From Hyphomicrobiales bacterium (GTDB taxonomy: Bacteria; Pseudomonadota; Alphaproteobacteria; Rhizobiales; Beijerinckiaceae), in assembly GCA_930633495.1 (NCBI GenBank), contig CAKNFJ010000001.1, positions 3,681,001 to 3,745,000 on the forward strand: DNA of 64,000 nucleotides, in the 5' to 3' direction. The position numbers and the translations under genes are program-made. The first letter of the stretch is position 1; each line of letters starts with the position of its first letter. Positions 17,272 to 25,388 of the stretch are shown here, in pieces. A model generated the notes under the pieces. That model was not told where the DNA came from. It was given only the letters and a program-made list of their open reading frames with translations, and made no database searches.

Positions 17272-19050
17272 GTGGCCGAGGCTGACAAGAACGACAGGAA
17301 GGCGCGGCCCGATTTCCGCTCTCTGGCGACCTTCTGGCCCTATGCCCGTGCGCAGAAGGGACGCATCGCGCTGGCGCTGGTCGCGCTGGTCGTCGCTTCG
17401 CTCGCCACGCTCGCGCTGCCGATGGCGGTCCGGCGGGTGATCGATGTCGGCTTCGCCGATGGCGAGAGGCAGCTCGCCAACAATTATTTCGTCCTCCTGA
17501 TCGGCGTGGTCGCGGTGCTGGCGCTGGCGAGCTCGGCCCGCTTCTATCTGGTGACGACGGTGGGGGAGCGCATCGTCGCCTCGCTGCGGGCTGATGTCTT
17601 CCGCCACCTGACGCGGCTGGAGCCCGCCTTCTTCGATTCGAGCCGGGCGGGCGATCTCGTCTCGCGGCTCACGGCCGACACGACCCAGATCAAGTCGACC
17701 TTTGCCTCCACCGCCTCCATCGCACTGCGCAACGCCATCATGGCGCTGGGGGCGCTCGGGCTGATGGTGGCGACGAGCCCGCGCCTCTCGGCCATCGTCA
17801 TCGGGGTGATCCCGCTGATCGTGATCCCGCTCGTGCTCTCGGGCCGCTCCGTCCGCAGGCGGGCGAGGGCGGCGCAGGATCGGTTGGCCGATGCCTCGGC
17901 CTTCGCGGCCGAGGCGGTGGGCGCGATCCGGACGATGCAGTCCTTCGGCGCGGCGCCGCAAACCGCCGCCCGGTTCGAGGCGGCGTCGAACGAGGCCTAT
18001 GCGGCTTCGCGGGAGGCGACCGTCTCGCGGGCGCTGCTCTCGGGCGTCGCGATCTTCCTGGTCAGCGCCAGCGTGGTCTGGGTGCTCTGGACCGGTGCGA
18101 GCGAGGTTTTCGACGGGCGGATGACCGGGGGGCGGCTGTCGCAGTTCATTCTCTATGCGGTGCTGGCGGCCAGTTCGCTCGGTCAGCTGTCCGAGGTCTA
18201 TGGCGATATCAGCGCGGCCGCGGGTGCTTCGAGCCGGCTCGGCGAAATCCTGGCGTTAAAGCCGGCGATCGCGCCGCCGCCGCATCCCAGACCGCTGCCG
18301 TCGCCCTCGCTCGGCGAGCTCGCCTTCGAGAACGTCTCGTTCAGCTATCCGGGGCGGATCGAGCCGGCCCTGTCGAACCTCGCCTTCGCGATCAGGCCCG
18401 GCGAGCGCGTCGCGCTGGTCGGCCCCTCGGGCGCAGGCAAGAGTACGGTCCTGCAGCTGGCCCTGCGCTTCTATGATCCCCAGGCAGGCCGCGTGGTCGT
18501 CGACGGGATCGCCGGGCCGGAGGCCGATCCGGAGGTCTGGCGCGAGCGCTTCGCGCTGGTGCCGCAGGAGCCGACGGTGTTCGGCGTCTCGGTGCGGGAC
18601 AACATCGCCTATGGCCGGCCGGGAGCCTCCTCGGCGGAGGTCGAGGCGGCGGCGCGGCTTGCCGTGGCTGACGAGTTCATCCGCGCCTTGCCGCAGGGCT
18701 ACGACACGGTTGTCGGCGAGCGCGGCGTCACCTTGTCGGGCGGCCAGCGCCAGCGCCTCGCCATCGCGCGCGCGGTGCTGAAGGATGCCCCGATCCTTCT
18801 GCTCGACGAGGCCACCAGCGCCCTCGATTCGGAAAGCGAGCGGGCGGTGCAGGATGCGCTCGACCGGCTGATGCAGGGGCGCACCACGCTGGTGGTGGCG
18901 CATCGCCTCGCGACCATCCTCTCGGCCGACCGCATCCTCGTCATGGAGGATGGCCGCATCGTCGAGGAGGGCAGCCATGCGGAGCTGAAGGCGCGCGGCG
19001 GGCTCTATGCCAGGCTGGCGGCGCTGCAGTTCGGGCTGGAAGCGGCGTAG
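17272..19050 (+). CDS. ABC exporter, fused membrane and ATPase domains
   Basis: This 592-aa half-transporter of the MsbA/lipid-multidrug type has six helices at about residues 25-320. The ATPase domain has Walker A GPSGAGKST near residue 387, signature LSGGQRQRLA near 488, Walker B ILLLDEATSALD near 511, and the switch histidine in VAHRLATI. GTG at 17272 is preferred to GTG 17233 because AGGAG lies about nine bases upstream and the longer N-terminus is arginine-only filler. It should act as a homodimer in the inner membrane. The substrate is unknown and there is no partner gene. Confidence 0.92.
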   Translation: MAEADKNDRKARPDFRSLATFWPYARAQKGRIALALVALVVASLATLALPMAVRRVIDVGFADGERQLANNYFVLLIGVVAVLALASSARFYLVTTVGERIVASLRADVFRHLTRLEPAFFDSSRAGDLVSRLTADTTQIKSTFASTASIALRNAIMALGALGLMVATSPRLSAIVIGVIPLIVIPLVLSGRSVRRRARAAQDRLADASAFAAEAVGAIRTMQSFGAAPQTAARFEAASNEAYAASREATVSRALLSGVAIFLVSASVVWVLWTGASEVFDGRMTGGRLSQFILYAVLAASSLGQLSEVYGDISAAAGASSRLGEILALKPAIAPPPHPRPLPSPSLGELAFENVSFSYPGRIEPALSNLAFAIRPGERVALVGPSGAGKSTVLQLALRFYDPQAGRVVVDGIAGPEADPEVWRERFALVPQEPTVFGVSVRDNIAYGRPGASSAEVEAAARLAVADEFIRALPQGYDTVVGERGVTLSGGQRQRLAIARAVLKDAPILLLDEATSALDSESERAVQDALDRLMQGRTTLVVAHRLATILSADRILVMEDGRIVEEGSHAELKARGGLYARLAALQFGLEAA

Positions 19051-19058
19051 AGGGAGCG

Positions 19059-19155
19059 CGTCATTCTCGGGCGGAGCGAACGCAGACCCGAGAAACTCGG
19101 GCCGAAAAGGGCGCTCCTCCTTGATGAGATGCTCGGGTCAAGCCCGAGCATGACG
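19059..19155. repeat. REP-like double palindrome, copy 2 (ABC exporter/cytochrome c)
   Basis: The 97-bp element has the same plan as copy 1 at 13378-13471: CGTCATTCTCGGGCGGAGCG at one end and GATGCTCGGG...CCCGAGCATGACG at the other. It lies between convergent genes, beginning 9 bp after the exporter stop. Confidence 0.9.
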
Positions 19156-19169
19156 GTGCGGCTTTCGCC

Positions 19170-19478
19170 TCAGCGCGGCGGCAGCGAGGCGTAGTAGGCG
19201 GCGAGCGCGGCGATTTCCCCGGCGCTCATCTGCCGGGCCATGTAGCGCATTTCCTTATGCACGCGCTTGCCCGAGCGGAAGGCCATCATCTGGTTGTAGA
19301 GATAGCGCTCGTTCTGCCCGGCGAGATGCGGCACTTCCGTGTCGCGCGCGATTCCGTCGATGCCATGGCAGGCGGCGCATTCCTCGATGACGCCGGAGCG
19401 CGGATCGGCGGCGGCCTGTCGGGGGAGCAGCAGCAAGGCCCCCGCAACCGAGGCGAGGATCAGCCAGCATCGCAGCAT
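19170..19478 (-). CDS. Small periplasmic c-type cytochrome
   Basis: The 102-aa precursor has a Sec signal (residues 1-24, cleavage after AAA) and one haem-binding site CAACH near residue 34. Downstream methionines in MRYMARQMS could be the axial ligand. Its size and HLAGQNERYLYNQMMAF fit small cytochrome c553-like electron carriers. It starts directly after the OmpA-like gene (5 bp gap), so the two may be cotranscribed. Confidence 0.88.
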   Translation of the reverse strand: MLRCWLILASVAGALLLLPRQAAADPRSGVIEECAACHGIDGIARDTEVPHLAGQNERYLYNQMMAFRSGKRVHKEMRYMARQMSAGEIAALAAYYASLPPR

Positions 19479-19482
19479 CGGG

Positions 19483-20499
19483 TCAGCGCTCCGTGATCTT
19501 GAACTCGATGCGGCGGTTGCGGCGATGCGCTTCGTCGGTGTTGGCGACGTCGAGGGGCTGATATTCGCCGAAGCCGGTCGCCGCGACCCGGTCGGTCGGC
19601 AGGCCGCGTGAGATCAGGTACTCGACCACCGCGATGGCGCGGGCCGAGGAGAGATGCCAGTTCGAGGGAAACTGGGCCGTCTTGATCGGGCGGTTGTCGG
19701 TATGGCCATCGACGCGCAGAATCCAGGGCAGGTCCGGCGGCATCTCGTTGCCGAGATCGAGCAGGATGGTGGCGAGCTTGTCGAGCTCGACCTTGCCCTC
19801 GGGCTTCAGAACGGCCTGACCGGCGTCGAAGAAGACCTCCGACTGGAAGACGAAGCGGTCGCCGACGACGCGGATGTCGGGCCGCGTGCCGAGCACTTGC
19901 CGCAGGCGCCCGAAGAAGTCGGAGCGATAGCGCGCGAGTTCCTGCACACGTTGGGCCAGCGCGACGTTGAGCCGCGAGCCGAGCTCGGAGATGCGGGCCT
20001 GCGAGTCCTTGTCCTTGGCCTCGGAGGCGGCAAGTGCTTCCTCCAGCGCCGCGAGCTGGCGGCGCATGGCGAGAATCTGCTGGTTGACGAGATCGACCGT
20101 CGCCTGGGCACGGGCGGAGAGCTGCTTCTCGGCGTCCAGCGCCTTCTGCGCCTCGGCGAGCTGGGCCGGGGCGCCGTTGTTCTGGCTGGCAAGGGCACCC
20201 TGCAGGCGGTTGCGCTCGTCCTGCGAGCGGGTGAGCGTCGACTGCATCAGCTGCAGGCTTTCCTGCGCCTGCCGGTTCGAGGAGCGTTCCAGCGCGAGCA
20301 GGTCGGTGAGTTCGGAGATCTGCCTGTTGAGGCGCTCCAGCGCGGTGTCCTTGCCGGTGAGCTCCTGCGAGAGGAAGAACTGGCCGAGCACGAACACCGT
20401 GAGCAGGAAGACGATGCCGATCAGCATCGTCGAGAGCGCGTCGACGAAGCCGGGCCAGAAATTCGCATCCTCGCGGCGATTGGCGCGGGAGAGGGCCAT
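19483..20499 (-). CDS. MotB-like OmpA-family peptidoglycan-binding protein
   Basis: This 338-aa protein has one N-terminal transmembrane helix (TMLIGIVFLLTVFVLGQFFL, residues ~24-43), a long coiled coil at about 50-190, and an OmpA-like domain (LRVDGHTDNRPI; SSARAIAVVEYLISRGL; GFGEYQPL) that binds peptidoglycan. With the MotA/ExbB-like gene just upstream it forms a stator-type pair. No flagellar or Tol genes adjoin it, so it is probably a separate proton-driven envelope complex. The architecture also recalls ZorB of Zorya defence systems, but zorC, zorD and zorE are absent here. Confidence 0.85.
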   Translation of the reverse strand: MALSRANRREDANFWPGFVDALSTMLIGIVFLLTVFVLGQFFLSQELTGKDTALERLNRQISELTDLLALERSSNRQAQESLQLMQSTLTRSQDERNRLQGALASQNNGAPAQLAEAQKALDAEKQLSARAQATVDLVNQQILAMRRQLAALEEALAASEAKDKDSQARISELGSRLNVALAQRVQELARYRSDFFGRLRQVLGTRPDIRVVGDRFVFQSEVFFDAGQAVLKPEGKVELDKLATILLDLGNEMPPDLPWILRVDGHTDNRPIKTAQFPSNWHLSSARAIAVVEYLISRGLPTDRVAATGFGEYQPLDVANTDEAHRRNRRIEFKITER

Positions 20500-20528
20500 C
20501 GGTCAGGCTCCTGCGGTGCGGATCGCGG

Positions 20529-21539
20529 TCACGGCTCGGTGACCTGGTCGGCCGTGAGGCGCTCGATCAGGCGTTTCAGGTCCTTCTCGCGCGACGCCTG
20601 CGCCTCGACCCAGTCGCGAATCATCTGCTGCTCGGAGCGCATGTGCTGGACGAGGCCCTGGATGCCTTCGGCGAGATTGGCGAGCGCCTGCGTCGCGGCG
20701 CGGTTGTTCGAGGTGCCTTCCGCCATCGCGGCGCTCAGCTTTTCGAAGCGGTCGGCGAGCGGATCGCCCGTGGCGAGCAGGGGCAGGGCGGCATCCGGCG
20801 TCGCGGTGCGGGTGCCGAGCCAGCTTTCGAGCTCGTTGCGGAAACGTCGCTGCGCCTGTGCGACCTGGAGGTCGAGGAAGCCGAGAATCAACGAACCGGC
20901 GATGCCGAAGAGCGAGGACGAGAACGACAAGCCCATGCCGGCGAGCGGCGCGGAGAGGCCGGCCTTCAGTTCGTCGAAGAGCACGCCGGCTTCGGCGCCG
21001 GTGCGCAGCGACTTGATGACGGTGCCGACCGATCCCACGGTGTCGAGCAGGCCCCAGAAGGTGCCGAGCAGGCCGAGGAAGACGAGAAGCCCGGCGAGAT
21101 AGCGCAGCACCTCGCGCCCGTCGTCGAGCCTGACGGCGATCGATTCGAGGATCGAGGCGGCCTGGGCGGGGGCGAGCGTTCCGCGGTCGAGCGCGGGAAG
21201 GACGGGGCCGAACGGCGCGATGACCTGGCCGCGCCCGACTTCCGCGGAGGCGGGGGCGGCGGCGAGATAGGTCGCGTCGCGCGCCTCGCTATAGAGCCGC
21301 CAGAGTTCGCGCAGTGCGATCAGAACGCCGACGAGCAACGCGCCGACAATGAGGCCGTTGAGCCCCGGGTTGGTCATGAAGGCGTCGACCAGCCCGGCTT
21401 GCAGGATGAAGCCGAGGAAGCCGATCAGGGCGAGAAACAGGAGCGCGCGGATGGTGTAGCGAAGCGGGCGCGAGAAACGGGTTTCCGTTCGCTGGAGTGC
21501 GGCCGTCGCCGGCTCGGCCGCGAAATCCTCATTCGCCAT
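20529..21539 (-). CDS. MotA/TolQ/ExbB-like proton channel protein
   Basis: This 336-aa inner-membrane protein has hydrophobic helices at about residues 28-50, 65-85, 142-165 and 190-220. The LLGTFWGLLDTVGSVG segment is typical of MotA/ExbB channels, and a charged helical C-terminal region follows. It is 29 bp upstream of the OmpA-like partner in one transcription unit. Known stators of this family assemble as five channel subunits around two OmpA-type subunits; that arrangement is inferred here. Confidence 0.85.
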   Translation of the reverse strand: MANEDFAAEPATAALQRTETRFSRPLRYTIRALLFLALIGFLGFILQAGLVDAFMTNPGLNGLIVGALLVGVLIALRELWRLYSEARDATYLAAAPASAEVGRGQVIAPFGPVLPALDRGTLAPAQAASILESIAVRLDDGREVLRYLAGLLVFLGLLGTFWGLLDTVGSVGTVIKSLRTGAEAGVLFDELKAGLSAPLAGMGLSFSSSLFGIAGSLILGFLDLQVAQAQRRFRNELESWLGTRTATPDAALPLLATGDPLADRFEKLSAAMAEGTSNNRAATQALANLAEGIQGLVQHMRSEQQMIRDWVEAQASREKDLKRLIERLTADQVTEP

Positions 21540-21627
21540 GCGTCGTCTTCCGTTCGCCTCGGAGTGCGGGGAGGACTGTCGCCTTCCCCGCCGCCGGGAT
21601 CAAGCACGAAAGAGCAACACTGCTGTC

Positions 21628-22419
21628 TCAGGCTGCCGCTGTCTTGAGGGCCGCGCTCAGGGCGCGTTCGCCGGCTTCGTTGCCGCAGATGATGTCCTTG
21701 CCGCTCGTTACCGGCTTGCCGTCGAGCGTCCCGAAGGTGCCGCCCGCCTCGCGGATCAGCACGGCGCCGGCCGCGAAATCCCAGGTGTTCAGGCCGCGCT
21801 CCCAATAGGCATCCATGCGGCCGGCGGCGACATAGGCGATGTCGAGCGCGGCCGAGCCCATGCGGCGGACATTGGCGAAGCGCGGCATCACGGCGGCGAG
21901 TTCCCGCAGGAAGAGGCCGTGGCCGCCCTTGCCGATATGCGGGATGCCGGTGCCGATCAGCATGTCGGTGGGCTCGGTGCGGCCGGAGACGCGCAGACGA
22001 CGGTTGTTGACGAAGGCGCCCTTGCCCTTCTCGGCCATGAACATCTCGTCCTTGGCGGCGTCGTAGATCACGCCGGCGATGAACTGGTTGTCGCGCTCCA
22101 GCGCGACCGAGATGTTCCAGTGCGGGATGCCGCGCAGGAAGTTATGGGTGCCGTCGAGCGGGTCGATATGCCAGCGGTTGCTCTCGTCGGTGCCGTGGAC
22201 GACGCCGCTCTCCTCCATGACGAAGCCATAGCCGGGGCGGGCTTTCTGAAGCGATTCGCGCAGGATCTCTTCGGCCTTGTGATCGGCCTTGGAGACGAAG
22301 TCGCCCGGCCCCTTGGCGAGCACCTGCAGGTTCTCGACCTCGCCGAAATCGCGCTTGAGCGAACGGGACGCCTTCATCACGGCGTCGGTCATGACGGTCA
22401 TCAGGGGAGAGCGGATCAT
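21628..22419 (-). CDS. suhB: Inositol monophosphatase family protein (SuhB-like)
   Basis: This 263-aa Mg-dependent phosphatase has the metal-binding motifs MEESG, WHIDPLDGTHNFLRG (near residue 83) and NTWDFAAGAVLIREAGG (near 210). It hydrolyses inositol-1-phosphate or a related sugar phosphate; SuhB homologues also influence rRNA transcription, which cannot be inferred here. It lies 88 bp upstream of the MotA-like gene in the same direction. Confidence 0.92.
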   Translation of the reverse strand: MIRSPLMTVMTDAVMKASRSLKRDFGEVENLQVLAKGPGDFVSKADHKAEEILRESLQKARPGYGFVMEESGVVHGTDESNRWHIDPLDGTHNFLRGIPHWNISVALERDNQFIAGVIYDAAKDEMFMAEKGKGAFVNNRRLRVSGRTEPTDMLIGTGIPHIGKGGHGLFLRELAAVMPRFANVRRMGSAALDIAYVAAGRMDAYWERGLNTWDFAAGAVLIREAGGTFGTLDGKPVTSGKDIICGNEAGERALSAALKTAAA

Positions 22420-22510
22420 CGGAAACCTCTTGCGCGCGACGATGGCGCGATGAGCCAGCGGCGCTGACGATGCGCCCGGCAGGAATGGTGACCCGTCACT
22501 TGCGCGGCTC

Positions 22511-23428
22511 TTACTGCGCCGTCAAGACGACGGTGCTGATCCGGTTTGCCGCAATGCGTGCGGCGCGGGTCTGCTGCCCCGGATTCAGACGCTCGAACAG
22601 AATATCGAGGCCCGGATCGTCGAGCCCCTGGGCGCGGGCGGTGAGGTGCCAGGCCGCGGCTTCGATCGTGTCGGGCGGCACGCCGAGACCGAACTGGTAG
22701 AGCTTGGCGAGCCGGTTCTGGGCGACGGGGTTGCCTTGCCCGGCCGCTTGCCGGAACAGCCTGGCGGCCGCCGCCTCGTCCTTGGCGACGCCGATGCCGT
22801 TGAACAGCATGATCGCGTATTCGACGACGCCGGGAAGATTGCCGGCCGCGGCCGACTGTTTCATCCAGCGTGCCGAAACCTGCTCGCTCGCGGGCATGCC
22901 GCGGCCCATCCTGGCGAGGATGCCGAGCGCATGCATGGCGTCGCCGACCCCCGCCTTGGCTGCGACCTCGAGACTGGCCACGGCGCGCTTGTCCTCGGCC
23001 TCGCGTCCCGTCGCGAGCAGGGTGAGGGCGAGGTTGTAGTTGGCGGTCGGGTGGCCGGCGGCGGCTGCCTTTTCGAGCAGGGCGCCGGCGCGGGCGGGAT
23101 CGCGCTTGCCGCTCTTCTCGTCGAGAAGCTGGGTCGCGAGCGCAAAGGTGGCGTTGACGTCGCCGCGCGCCTCGGCGCGCTCGTACCACTCGGTCGCGAC
23201 CTTCTGGTCCGGCGGGACGCCCAGACCCTGCCGGTAGAGCTCGCCCACCAGGGTCATGGCCGCGGCATCGTTGCTGTCGGCCTCGATCCGCTTCAGCGCC
23301 TCGGACAGCGCACGCCTGTAGTGGCCGGCCTGATAGGCCCCGTAAGCGTCGTCCACATAGGGGGCTGCGCCGGCCTGGGTCGAGAGCAGGAGACCGGCGA
23401 GGCAGGCGAGGCGGGCGAGCCGCTTCAT
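22511..23428 (-). CDS. Secreted SEL1/TPR-repeat protein
   Basis: This 305-aa protein has a signal peptide (MKRLARLACLAGLLLSTQAGA) followed by five to six SEL1-like repeats (examples: LYRQGLGVPPDQKVATEWYE, LGILARMGRGM, AIMLFNGIGVAKDEAAA). Such proteins are periplasmic scaffolds. The ATG at 23428 overlaps the stop of the thiE-like gene as ATGA, so it is translationally coupled to it. The longer upstream frame is a shadow of that gene. Confidence 0.85.
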   Translation of the reverse strand: MKRLARLACLAGLLLSTQAGAAPYVDDAYGAYQAGHYRRALSEALKRIEADSNDAAAMTLVGELYRQGLGVPPDQKVATEWYERAEARGDVNATFALATQLLDEKSGKRDPARAGALLEKAAAAGHPTANYNLALTLLATGREAEDKRAVASLEVAAKAGVGDAMHALGILARMGRGMPASEQVSARWMKQSAAAGNLPGVVEYAIMLFNGIGVAKDEAAAARLFRQAAGQGNPVAQNRLAKLYQFGLGVPPDTIEAAAWHLTARAQGLDDPGLDILFERLNPGQQTRAARIAANRISTVVLTAQ

Positions 23429-24078
23429 CGCGCGGTCTTCCGTGCGGTGCAGGCGGTGATCGCGGCATTGGCGGCTTCGACCAGCGCGCGGATATCCTGA
23501 CCCTCCTCGAAGGCCCAGGCGCCGAGCGCGACGAATTCGGCGCCGGTCTCGACCAGGGCCGGCACGGCTTCGGCGTCGGGCGCGTAGGCGACGCAGGGCG
23601 TCTCGAAAATCTCGGCCCACCAGCCGGCGCGCTCGACCACGGCGGCGAGCGGCGGCATCGAGCCATCGGGGCGGGGCTCGCCGAACAGCACATAATCCAC
23701 CCCGGCCTCGCCGGCATCCATGGCGTCGTGGCGGGCACGCAGCCCGCCGACGCCGATGATCCGTTCGTTGCGCAGGCTGGAGCGAGCCTCCGCGATCGCC
23801 TCGGGGCCGCCGGTGACATGCACGCCGTCGGCGCCGCCGCGCGTGGCGACGAGCGCGCTGTCGGCGACCACGAGGGCGACGTTGTTGGCCTGGACCGGGC
23901 CGGCGAGGCGCTTGACGCGCTCGATCCGGCTGCGGTCGTCGCCGGGCGTGAGGTGCAGCAGGATGGCGGCGATATCGCCACCGGCCATGGCCTGCATCAG
24001 GCGGAATGACATCGCCTCCGCGTCCTCGACGGGCGGCGTGACGAGCATCAGGCGGGTGTGGGGGGCGTGTGTGGTCAT
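23425..24078 (-). CDS. Thiamine-phosphate synthase-like protein (ThiE/TenI superfamily)
   Basis: This 217-aa TIM-barrel protein has VALVVADSALVATRGGADGV and GADYVLFG-type strands (here GVDYVLFGEP) of the ThiE fold. The usual GVHLGQxD motif reads GVHVTGGPE, so it is a divergent copy and may not make thiamine phosphate. It starts by an ATGA overlap with benE upstream and couples by ATGA to the SEL1 gene downstream. No TPP riboswitch is seen before the operon. It could also be a TenI-like regulator without the original activity. Confidence 0.75.
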   Translation of the reverse strand: MTTHAPHTRLMLVTPPVEDAEAMSFRLMQAMAGGDIAAILLHLTPGDDRSRIERVKRLAGPVQANNVALVVADSALVATRGGADGVHVTGGPEAIAEARSSLRNERIIGVGGLRARHDAMDAGEAGVDYVLFGEPRPDGSMPPLAAVVERAGWWAEIFETPCVAYAPDAEAVPALVETGAEFVALGAWAFEEGQDIRALVEAANAAITACTARKTAR

Positions 24079-25229
24079 GATCGGCTGCGCAAACGGCCCG
24101 CAGCGAAGTCCAATGTCAAGACCGCAAGCCCGGCGACCAGCCCCCAGAAGGCGGAGCCGATGCCGAAAAGCGAGAGGCTGGAGGCCGCGACGGCGAAGGC
24201 AATGACCGCGGCGAAGCGTTCCTTGTCCGACGACATCGCCTGTGCGAGCGCCCCGGTGAACGAGCCGACGAGGCCGAGGCCGGCCACCGCGACGATCAGT
24301 GCTTTCGGCAATGCGAGCAGCAGCGCGATCAGCAGGCCGGTGCAGCCGGCGACGACGAGATAGGCGAAACCGTAGATCACGCCGGCCTTCCAGCGCTGGG
24401 CCGGGTCGGGATGGGTGTCGCCGCCGGTGCAGATCGACGCGCTGATCGCAGCCATATTGGTCATATGGGCGCCGAAAGGGGCGGTGAGCAGCGAAACGAG
24501 CCCGGTGGCGAACAGCGCCGGTGCCGTCGGCGGATTGTAGCCCGCCGCGCGCAGCACGGCGAAGCCGGGCAGGTTCTGGGCGGCCATGGTGACGAGATAG
24601 AGCGGAATGCCGATGCCGAGCATGGCACCAATATCGAAGCGCGGCGTGACGAATTCGAGGCCGGTCAGCGCGATGTTCCCCGCCGGCCAGTGGGCGAGCC
24701 CGCCCGCGAAGCTCAGGACGATGCCGGCGACCAGCGCCGCGATGACGCCGAGAAACGGGTTCAGGAGCCGCGCGACGAGGAAGATCGCAAGCAGCGGCAA
24801 CACGAGCAGCGGCGACAGCCGCATCTCGTCGAAGACCGCAACGACGAAGCGGAAAATGACGCCCGCCAGCATGGCCGAGGCGACCGGCATCGGGATACGC
24901 TCGATCAGCCGCCCGAGCGGGCGGAAGGCGGCGGTCAGCATCATCAGCGCTGCGGCGACCAGGAATGCGCCGACGGCAGAGGCCATGTCGAAGCCGGTGG
25001 CGGCGGCGATCAGCGCTGCGCCCGGTGTCGACCAGGCGCAGATCATCGGCATGCGGTAGCGCCAGGAGAGCCAGATGCTCGGCAGCGCGGTAGCGATAGC
25101 GAGCGCGGCGACCCAGGAGACCGTCTGCTCGGCGCTGGCACCGAGCGCCTGCGCTGCGGACAGAATGACGGCGACCGAGGCGGCGAAGCCGACGAAGACC
25201 GCGACCAGAGCGGAGAAGACGATCGACAT
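24075..25229 (-). CDS. BenE-family benzoate/H+ symporter-like permease
   Basis: This 384-aa inner-membrane protein has about 11-12 helices and the BenE signature segments WRYRMPMICAWSTPGAALI (near residue 57) and NLPGFAVLRAAGYNPP (near 220), with GAHMTNMAAISASICTG. Classical BenE imports benzoate, but this gene heads a chain with a thiE-like gene and a SEL1 gene, so the substrate may differ. It diverges from phoX, with 159 bp between the starts. Confidence 0.85.
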   Translation of the reverse strand: MSIVFSALVAVFVGFAASVAVILSAAQALGASAEQTVSWVAALAIATALPSIWLSWRYRMPMICAWSTPGAALIAAATGFDMASAVGAFLVAAALMMLTAAFRPLGRLIERIPMPVASAMLAGVIFRFVVAVFDEMRLSPLLVLPLLAIFLVARLLNPFLGVIAALVAGIVLSFAGGLAHWPAGNIALTGLEFVTPRFDIGAMLGIGIPLYLVTMAAQNLPGFAVLRAAGYNPPTAPALFATGLVSLLTAPFGAHMTNMAAISASICTGGDTHPDPAQRWKAGVIYGFAYLVVAGCTGLLIALLLALPKALIVAVAGLGLVGSFTGALAQAMSSDKERFAAVIAFAVAASSLSLFGIGSAFWGLVAGLAVLTLDFAAGRLRSRS

Positions 25230-25319
25230 GGCGTTTCTGAGGGGCCGGGCGGAAGGTGGGGCTGCCGTTGAACCAGAAAACGCCTGGCGCCGGAAGGGGC
25301 GTGGTTGCAGGGCAGGTGC

Positions 25320-25337
25320 CTGTCATGCAGTTGTCAA
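25320..25337 (+). promoter_or_regulatory. Pho box upstream of phoX
   Basis: CTGTCAT-GCAG-TTGTCAA is a direct repeat of two 7-mers four bases apart, matching the PhoB consensus CTGTCAT-N4-CTGTCAT at 12 of 14 positions. It ends about 50 bp before the phoX start codon. It implies induction by phosphate starvation. Confidence 0.7.
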
Positions 25338-25388
25338 TGGACCGGCATAGCTGCTCATTGTTCCAATTCGAGGCAAGCGGGGCGAGCC

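Noticed and set aside
19483..21539. Zorya defence system
   Set aside because: The channel and OmpA-like subunits resemble ZorAB in plan, but no zorC, zorD or zorE helicase/nuclease gene is nearby. The neighbours are housekeeping genes.
24079..25388. TPP riboswitch before the benE-thiE-like chain
   Set aside because: The 159-bp leader lacks the conserved CTGAGA and ACCTGA elements of the THI box.
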